Below, piece by piece: positions 6,985-12,045 of a stretch of DNA of 12,045 nt (position 1 is its first letter; each line of letters starts with the position of its first letter). The translations under genes and the position numbers were made by a program. The stretch comes from Methylomonas sp. (lineage in GTDB: Bacteria; Pseudomonadota; Gammaproteobacteria; Methylococcales; Methylomonadaceae). The notes under the pieces were generated by a model. It was not told the origin of the DNA and did no database searches. It saw nothing but the letters and a program-made list of their open reading frames with translations. Location of the stretch: contig JALSIU010000279.1 of assembly GCA_026989715.1 (NCBI GenBank), positions 1 to 12,045 of the forward strand. Direction: 5' to 3'.

Positions 6985-9000
6985 TTATTTTTTATGCATA
7001 AACTCGATTAGGCGTGTCACATCATTCAATTCACCTACCGCAATTAATGCCCGACAAATATCGTGAATTTCTTTTAAACGATGTGCGGCTAAACTAACAA
7101 ATGCACTTGACTCGCCCTTTAAAATATCATCTTTTCCAGGGGTAATGGCAACTAAAGAGCAATGATAAAATGCGTGTTTTGGATGGTGTATTGCAGTATC
7201 GATAAAACTTGCTTTTTGCGCAATGCTATTGAAATCTAAATCTGTTTTAGTCACCCATTTTGGCTGAGTGCTTTTATCGTCAAAATAACAATATATGCCA
7301 ATATTTAAGATGTGATTGGCGTTGTTTTTTTCAGGATTGAGTTTGCTAAGGGCTATATCTAAAGGGAGTGCAATTTGTTGTAAAAATGTCCAATCTTGAG
7401 CGGTTTGGTGCGCTTTACGTATTTTTACGTTTTCCTGAGTCTCCACAATCGCTTGAATAATGCGAATGCCTTCATTGTCTTTGCCTAAGAAAAAAGCAAG
7501 CCCTGCAATATTATTATTAATCCACAGGCTAGAAAACAGTGACTGATATAGGTCAAAATCATTGTGAATGGTGCCAGGTTTGGATTTTTCGATTTCGCTG
7601 AGTTTGTTACGAATAAAGCTATTTAATTTTGGATCGGTATCCCTTTTAATGCGCTTAAGCCCTAAAAAAATAACTTTTTGAGTTTGATAGATAGAAATAA
7701 TCGTGTATTCAACCGGTTCTAATGCAGCTTTCTTTTTAAACAAGCGGCTCGGTATATTGGCATTCCATTCAGTAAATTCGACTAAAATGGAATCGCCTTC
7801 TTGCAAAGGGTAGTCAGCTAAAGGGAGCGTGATTCCTAAGCCTAAAAAAGAAATATTTATTATTTCAGCATTTGCGCTTACTTGTTTTTCTTGTGCTGCA
7901 ATCATTAAGCGGATACCTGCACTGTATTCATAACGATGTTCAGCACGTTTGACTTGGAAAGATAATATTTGATAATTTACTGCCGACTCAGCCAGCGTGG
8001 CTTCGTTAGCACGAAAAGATTTTTCCGGTACTGGGAATTGAATATTGGCAAATAAACAGGAGATATCTAAGATATGCGTACAAGTTGTTAATTCAGCAAA
8101 AGACTGCCTAAATTGCTCATTATCGGTCACAGCGGTTTCTGTAACATATTGCTTAATTTCATTGCATTGTCGTTTATCAATAGGAAAAATTTTACGATGG
8201 CGTACCAGTAAAACTCGCCAATTCTTTTTGGTTTTTAACCAACTGATAATATGCTTTGAGGGGACTTTGGGGTAATCCTGGTTAGAAAAATGAAAAATTT
8301 GCTCATTTTCATACCACACATAAAGCGGAATGCGTGCTTCATTATTTTGATGTTTGATATGGGCTTGCAATATGCTTAATGGCAATTGGGTATTGATTCC
8401 CTGTTCATTGACAAAATTGATGACGCTGCTACATGGCTTAGAGATAAAGGCATGCTGTATTTGCTTAAGGTTACTGAATACGTAGGGATAAGGCAGATGA
8501 GCCGCATAGAGGCGTTTGTAGTATTGATAGATAAATTGAAATGCATGTTCATCAATGGCATCACTTTTATCTGCTTCTTGTAAAGGTGTTAACCAATTTT
8601 GATACCATGTTATAAATTGACAGTCAGTACTATCACTAAAGCTAAGTACCGCATGGGTTACATGCTGATGGTGTTCAACGGTGCTTAATAGGCAAGGAAT
8701 ATTCAGCAAGTGATTTTCTGTGTATTCTTGAAATAAAGCGTTTAAGTTGAGGTTTACTTTATCGCCTACTTTTAATGGTGCGTCTTTCGCACAAACAATG
8801 CGTATTTTTTGGCTAAATAAAAGACTGGTTTCAGCTTTTATAAGGCTACTATCTTCTAATAATAATTCAACAGTCAAGGCTTTATTGACCGGGGTTTCTT
8901 CAAAAACAAGCGCGGCATCAAACTTAAATAATTGCGGTTTTTTTTTATCCACTTGGACAATGGTATCTTGTTTGCGCTTTTTAGTACTTGGGGTAGCCAT
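6985..9000 (-). CDS. Large PilZ-domain protein, probable c-di-GMP receptor
   Basis: The product has 671 residues with no signal peptide or membrane segment. The N-terminus (1-25) is rich in lysine. A PilZ signature lies in the middle: RAEHR (352-356, the R-x-x-x-R that grips c-di-GMP) and, about 25 residues on, NISFLG (382-387, the D/N-x-S-x-x-G motif), followed by strands ending near 450. Residues 25-135 look like another beta-rich module, perhaps a degenerate PilZ-like domain lacking both motifs. Residues 140-340 and 470-671 match nothing I recognise; a PilZ domain alone is about 100 residues, so most of this protein is unassigned. The ATG at 8998-9000 is preceded by an extended -10 box but has a weak ribosome site. 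The diguanylate cyclase follows downstream in the same direction, which supports a c-di-GMP role. The output (motility, exopolysaccharide or lipid export) cannot be told. Confidence 0.8.
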   Translation of the reverse strand: MATPSTKKRKQDTIVQVDKKKPQLFKFDAALVFEETPVNKALTVELLLEDSSLIKAETSLLFSQKIRIVCAKDAPLKVGDKVNLNLNALFQEYTENHLLNIPCLLSTVEHHQHVTHAVLSFSDSTDCQFITWYQNWLTPLQEADKSDAIDEHAFQFIYQYYKRLYAAHLPYPYVFSNLKQIQHAFISKPCSSVINFVNEQGINTQLPLSILQAHIKHQNNEARIPLYVWYENEQIFHFSNQDYPKVPSKHIISWLKTKKNWRVLLVRHRKIFPIDKRQCNEIKQYVTETAVTDNEQFRQSFAELTTCTHILDISCLFANIQFPVPEKSFRANEATLAESAVNYQILSFQVKRAEHRYEYSAGIRLMIAAQEKQVSANAEIINISFLGLGITLPLADYPLQEGDSILVEFTEWNANIPSRLFKKKAALEPVEYTIISIYQTQKVIFLGLKRIKRDTDPKLNSFIRNKLSEIEKSKPGTIHNDFDLYQSLFSSLWINNNIAGLAFFLGKDNEGIRIIQAIVETQENVKIRKAHQTAQDWTFLQQIALPLDIALSKLNPEKNNANHILNIGIYCYFDDKSTQPKWVTKTDLDFNSIAQKASFIDTAIHHPKHAFYHCSLVAITPGKDDILKGESSAFVSLAAHRLKEIHDICRALIAVGELNDVTRLIEFMHKK

Positions 9001-9060
9001 GGTTGTTTAGTTGATTTTGATCCGTCGAGCAGTAAAGATTGATAGCGAATATTATTTCCA

Positions 9061-9069
9061 AGTATAGCA
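9061..9069 (-). promoter_or_regulatory. Extended -10 promoter candidate for the PilZ gene
   Basis: The minus strand reads TGCTATACT, an extended -10 element (TG-n-TATACT, one base off TATAAT), about 60 nt before the ATG at 9000. Extended -10 promoters tolerate a poor -35, which is the case here. Predicted leader is about 50 nt. Confidence 0.4.
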
Positions 9070-9121
9070 AAGTAGAGCGTTTAAGGTTTCTAGTTTTTAA
9101 CATCTATCAATATTTGTAGGT

Positions 9122-9139
9122 CATTCTTAGTTGAGAATG
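9122..9139. promoter_or_regulatory. Inverted repeat in the divergent intergenic region, possible operator
   Basis: CATTCT (9122-9127) and AGAATG (9134-9139) are exact complements around a 6-nt spacer. They sit near the middle of the 225-bp gap between the PilZ gene and the acyl carrier operon, upstream of both promoter candidates. A regulator serving one or both sides could bind here; a chance repeat is also possible. Confidence 0.3.
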
Positions 9140-9182
9140 CTAGATACTGAGAGTTAATTTTCTTAATTTAGCGTAAATAAGT

Positions 9183-9188
9183 TAAAAT
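9183..9188 (+). promoter_or_regulatory. Candidate -10 box for the acyl carrier operon
   Basis: TAAAAT lies 38 nt before the ATG at 9226, with only a poor -35-like TTCTTA (9160-9165) at 17 nt. The surrounding DNA is very AT-rich, so such boxes are common by chance. Confidence 0.25.
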
Positions 9189-9225
9189 ATTCGTTTTTTT
9201 GAAGTTATTTAAGTTAAGGAAAAGT

Positions 9226-9489
9226 ATGTCTCAAGAGTTGGTGGCAGAATTAAAAACATTATTTATTGAAGGCTTACATTTAGAGGATGTCAATGCTGAA
9301 GATATTGGTGCGGATGAACCTTTATTTGGTGAAGGCTTGGGACTGGACTCAATTGATGCTTTGGAAATTGCCGTTTTATTAGACCGGCAATATGGTGTGA
9401 AAATTACCTCAGAAGATGAGCGCAATCAAGAAATTTTTGCTTCGCTCAATGCATTGGCTGAATTTGTAACGGAAAACAGAAGTAAATAG
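9226..9489 (+). CDS. Acyl carrier protein (aryl-polyene cluster type)
   Basis: The product has 87 residues from the ATG at 9226, which has an AAGGA ribosome site (9216-9220) at proper distance. A TTG at 9199 would add nine residues but lacks such a site. Acyl carrier proteins hold growing acyl chains on a phosphopantetheine arm. The attachment serine is Ser42 in GLGLDSIDALE, with helix I before it and an acidic helix II-III region after it. The DSID-ALE form and the spacing FGEGLGLDSID resemble carrier proteins of aryl-polyene-type clusters more than the housekeeping AcpP, which has DSLDTVE. It is the first gene of a tight operon with a COG4648 membrane protein, a LolA-like protein and an MMPL exporter. 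An activating phosphopantetheinyl transferase is not in view. Confidence 0.9.
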   Translation: MSQELVAELKTLFIEGLHLEDVNAEDIGADEPLFGEGLGLDSIDALEIAVLLDRQYGVKITSEDERNQEIFASLNALAEFVTENRSK

Positions 9490-9496
9490 CATTATT

Positions 9497-10147
9497 ATGA
9501 AGAAGGTTTTACGTGGCATAATCAGTACCCTTCTTTTTTTACTTTACCCTTATTTGGTATATAGAGGTATAGAAGCAGGTGTTGTGTGGTTTGCACCTGC
9601 TATGGTTGCCGGCTTTTATTTGTGGCAAGCCGTAAAAGCAAAGAATGCGCGGGTACGATTTAAAAATTTAGATATTGTGTTGCTATTGGCTTTAGGCACT
9701 ATTTTTTATCAAGATTTAGTGGCCAAGTTAATCCCCATTTTCATTCAATTGAGTTTGATGGATTTTTTTGGCAAAACCCTACGTAAAGGTAAAGGGCCTT
9801 CTTTAGTTGAACGTTTTGCCAGCCTGGATTTTCCTGAAATCCCCCCTGTAGTGAGTCGTTATTGCCGCCGCTTAACCATGATGTGGACAGGGTTCTTTGC
9901 ATTTAATGTATTGGCTTGTATTGTGCTGGCATTATTTGCGCCGGTATCATGGTGGGCTTTTTATACCGGCATTATGATTTTTGTATTAACCGGCATACTA
10001 ATGGTGGGGGAATACATTTGGCGACACCTTTATTTTCGTACGATTAAAGTACAATTACCTGATAAACCCATTCCAGGAGTTAAAGAGTCGATTAGCAAAA
10101 TGCTGGTTGATGGCCGCGCCATTTGGATGGATGTACGAGCGAGTTAA
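9497..10147 (+). CDS. COG4648-type integral membrane protein
   Basis: The product has 216 residues with about six hydrophobic segments (roughly 5-24, 29-46, 58-74, 78-92, 128-148, 152-173), so it lies in the inner membrane. Its middle has the features I recall for COG4648: PPVVSRYCRRLTMMW (116-130), FFAFN (133-137), WAFYTG (153-158) and a GEYIWR (171-176) near the last helix. COG4648 proteins are found beside carrier proteins and acyl-CoA synthetases in aryl-polyene clusters (ApeG position in E. coli, from memory); their biochemical role is unknown. The tail after 178 is soluble and about 38 residues long. It starts 7 nt after the carrier protein stop with a weak ribosome site, so coupling is likely. 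Confidence 0.8.
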   Translation: MKKVLRGIISTLLFLLYPYLVYRGIEAGVVWFAPAMVAGFYLWQAVKAKNARVRFKNLDIVLLLALGTIFYQDLVAKLIPIFIQLSLMDFFGKTLRKGKGPSLVERFASLDFPEIPPVVSRYCRRLTMMWTGFFAFNVLACIVLALFAPVSWWAFYTGIMIFVLTGILMVGEYIWRHLYFRTIKVQLPDKPIPGVKESISKMLVDGRAIWMDVRAS

Positions 10148-10150
10148 TGT

Positions 10151-10786
10151 GTGATTTTAAATAAAATTTTAGCCGGCACTTTATGCTTATGGGTGGCAAC
10201 CGGCCTCTGTTATGCACAAGAGTCAATTGATAGTGTGATAGCGCGTATGCAACCCGATATTGCCGTGCAGATTGCGTACCAAGAGACGCGTTATATGGGG
10301 CTATTGTCTGAAGATTGGCAGGGAAGCGGTTTTTTGTATGCGGCAGGTCCCCATATTTTACTCAAACAGCAACAGCAGCCGGAGTTAGAAATTATGGCGG
10401 TTAATGGCGAGCAACTGAGCTATTTTAAACCCAGTACGCAAACTTATCATCAGTTACAAATAGATGAAAGTGATCCGATGATGGCCAGCTTAGCGGCATT
10501 TAAAAGCATTATGACCGGTGATTTACCTTTTTTGCGGCAGTGGTATCATTTGGCTTTAACGACATCCGCATCGGCATGGAAATTGACGTTAACAGCAAAA
10601 GAACACGAACCTGGCGCGTCCGCATTAAAAATTATTATGCAAGGACTTCCTAAGCAAGTTGCGCATAAAATGACGGTATTTTTACCGGATGGCGACCGTA
10701 GCTTGTATCTATTAAGCCACCCACAACAAGGTTTGGCCGTTAAACAAAAATTAATGGGTTTATTGCAATCATTACAAAGGCAGTAA
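10151..10786 (+). CDS. LolA-like periplasmic lipid/lipoprotein carrier
   Basis: The product has 211 residues. It starts at a GTG 3 nt after the previous stop; the nearby ATG at 10147 is in another frame and stops at once. A clear signal peptide (1-22) has Lys5, a hydrophobic core and probable cleavage after CYA before QESID; Cys20 does not sit in a lipobox. The mature part looks like the LolA fold: FLYAAGPHILLKQ (61-73), an ELEIMAVNGEQLSYF block, and a late LYLLSHP. Standard LolA shuttles lipoproteins from inner to outer membrane. Homologues in aryl-polyene clusters (ApeL position, from memory) sit next to the MMPL exporter and are thought to carry the lipid product across the periplasm. Context favours that over housekeeping LolA. 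Confidence 0.75.
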   Translation: MILNKILAGTLCLWVATGLCYAQESIDSVIARMQPDIAVQIAYQETRYMGLLSEDWQGSGFLYAAGPHILLKQQQQPELEIMAVNGEQLSYFKPSTQTYHQLQIDESDPMMASLAAFKSIMTGDLPFLRQWYHLALTTSASAWKLTLTAKEHEPGASALKIIMQGLPKQVAHKMTVFLPDGDRSLYLLSHPQQGLAVKQKLMGLLQSLQRQ

Positions 10787-10788
10787 TT

Positions 10789-12045
10789 GTGCGACCCTCT
10801 TACGCCTCTCTCTTTTTTTTACTCGGCTTGCCATTACTGATTGTTTTAGCCGTTGTGAGTACGCATTTTCAAACTAATATTTCTGCTTTTGTGATTGCAG
10901 GTGATAATGCAGAAGAAATTTTATTAGCCAGTGAAATACAATCCGGTACTTTATCGCGGCGTTATATTTTGTCGATAGATGCAGGAGGTAACGCCCAAGT
11001 CTCGACTACTTTTAGACAAGCTTGGCTCAAACGATTGCACGCGATTCCAGGTGTGGCCGATATTTGGGCAACAGATGAGCAACGGGGGGCGGTGGCGGCT
11101 ATTGTTAAACTTTATGCTAAACATGGTGCACAATTATATAGCCGCACCCCAAAGCAAGCTGTTCATGATTTATTGACCGAGTCTGCTTTGCATGAACGTG
11201 CGGCAGGCTTAAAGCAAGCCTTATTGTCCCCACAGGGCGCATTTATAAAAAAAATTGCCGTACAAGACCCTTTATTACTCTCTTTAAATGGGTTTAAAGA
11301 GTTTGCTGAACGCTTCAAAAAAAATCTTAACACGCAACGCGAAAATCCCACACAGTATGCTAATTTTATTTTAGAAACTGAAATGTCAGGGATGGATGTC
11401 CCCGCACAACGACAAATTCAAGCCCAAATCAAGGCTATTTTTGCCGAGCTGATAGCAAAACAATCGCTTATCTATCAATTGGAAATGACGGGAGTGCCTT
11501 TATTTGCGGTTGCAACGCAAACCATGATGGAAAAAGATATAACATTTGTCAGTATCTTATCATCTGTCGCCTTAACCTTATTGTTTCTGTTTATTTTTCG
11601 TTCATTGCGCGTCTTGTTTTGGGTTTTTTCCTTATTATTAACGGTGATGGCAGTTGCCGTTTTGGTCACCAATATGGTGTTCGGTTCGGTGCATGGCATG
11701 ACTATTGCCATTGGCTCTACATTGATTGGTATTTGTATTGATTATCCGATTCATGTTTTAGTGCATGCTCAGGGCATGGATGCGGTACAGCGATTAAGCT
11801 TGGTTAAACAGATTTTTCCCAGTCTATTGATGGGCGCATTAACGACTTTAATCGGTTATGTCGCTTTGGGTTTATCAGGTTATCCGGGGTTTCAGCAGGT
11901 CGCTGTTTATACAGGCACTGGTATTGTGGTGTCATTGTTATTGACTCGGTATTTATTTCCGCAACTGATGCGTGATAACGCGCAAAAAATACGACCTTTT
12001 AAGGTGCTCACTTTTTGGTTACATTTTTGTCAACGCTATCGTCAG
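10789..12045 (+). CDS. MMPL/RND-type exporter (COG4258), N-terminal part, runs off the window
   Basis: The frame is open from the GTG at 10789 to the last base, 419 codons without a stop; the family is usually near 780 residues, so about half is missing to the right. The GTG is 2 nt after the LolA-like gene stop, with AAAGG (10776-10780) at good distance; a TTG at 10788 is in another frame. One helix at residues about 5-24 is followed by a large periplasmic domain (about 25-245), then a helix bundle: ILSSVALTLLFLFIFRSL, VFSLLLTVMAVAVLV, and GSTLIGICIDYPIHVLVHA, the family's conserved helix with the Asp-Tyr pair. MMPL pumps of this group move lipids across the inner membrane using the proton gradient. 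The neighbours suggest it exports the acyl-carrier-made product to the LolA-like carrier. Confidence 0.88.
   Translation, partial: MRPSYASLFFLLGLPLLIVLAVVSTHFQTNISAFVIAGDNAEEILLASEIQSGTLSRRYILSIDAGGNAQVSTTFRQAWLKRLHAIPGVADIWATDEQRGAVAAIVKLYAKHGAQLYSRTPKQAVHDLLTESALHERAAGLKQALLSPQGAFIKKIAVQDPLLLSLNGFKEFAERFKKNLNTQRENPTQYANFILETEMSGMDVPAQRQIQAQIKAIFAELIAKQSLIYQLEMTGVPLFAVATQTMMEKDITFVSILSSVALTLLFLFIFRSLRVLFWVFSLLLTVMAVAVLVTNMVFGSVHGMTIAIGSTLIGICIDYPIHVLVHAQGMDAVQRLSLVKQIFPSLLMGALTTLIGYVALGLSGYPGFQQVAVYTGTGIVVSLLLTRYLFPQLMRDNAQKIRPFKVLTFWLHFCQRYRQ

Noticed and set aside
9199..9489. TTG start at 9199 for the acyl carrier protein
   Set aside because: The ATG at 9226 has the AAGGA ribosome site and gives the usual carrier protein length; the nine extra residues look like leader DNA.
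9497..10147. Possible link of the COG4648 protein to DNA gyrase, a name sometimes attached to such proteins
   Set aside because: The sequence is a six-helix membrane protein with no gyrase motif.
10951..11711. Short frames on both strands between 10951 and 11711
   Set aside because: They are shadows of the MMPL exporter, whose own frame is open through the window end and carries family motifs.

Overview
The window looks like chromosomal DNA from an AT-rich gammaproteobacterium. The best guess is a methanotroph-type Methylococcales organism. This rests on three things: a DUF748 envelope protein typical of Gammaproteobacteria, a bacterial homologue of the sterol side-chain reductase DHCR24 (sterol synthesis is established in Methylococcus-type methanotrophs but rare elsewhere in Bacteria), and an aryl-polyene-like lipid gene set. 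No rRNA, tRNA, insertion sequence, CRISPR array or phage gene was seen. No gene-free stretch exceeds about 225 bases.

Layout: (i) 1-1491 (+) is the C-terminal part of a DUF748/AsmA-like envelope protein whose start lies left of the window. (ii) 1613-3190 (+) is a two-gene unit, an unrecognised probably exported protein followed after 6 nt by a GNAT acetyltransferase, closed by a strong hairpin at 3196-3241 that also faces the convergent gene. (iii) 3282-9000 (-) holds three genes in one direction with gaps of 102 and about 130 bp: a large PilZ-domain protein, an HDOD-GAF-like-GGDEF diguanylate cyclase, and the DHCR24-like FAD oxidoreductase. Promoter-like and terminator-like signals in the gaps suggest separate transcripts. 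(iv) 9001-9225 is a divergent regulatory region. (v) 9226 to the right edge (+) is a tight operon: acyl carrier protein, COG4648 six-helix membrane protein, LolA-like periplasmic protein, and an MMPL/COG4258 exporter cut by the window end.

How the genes may work together: the PilZ protein and the diguanylate cyclase form a plausible c-di-GMP reader and writer pair, with the HDOD and GAF-like parts as signal inputs. The rightmost operon has the carrier, membrane and export parts of an aryl-polyene/xanthomonadin-type cluster; its ketosynthases and other enzymes would be expected to the right of the window. The DHCR24 homologue predicts a side-chain-saturated sterol product, although no other sterol gene is present here. 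Family assignments come from reading translated sequence against remembered family features; no alignment or database search was run.
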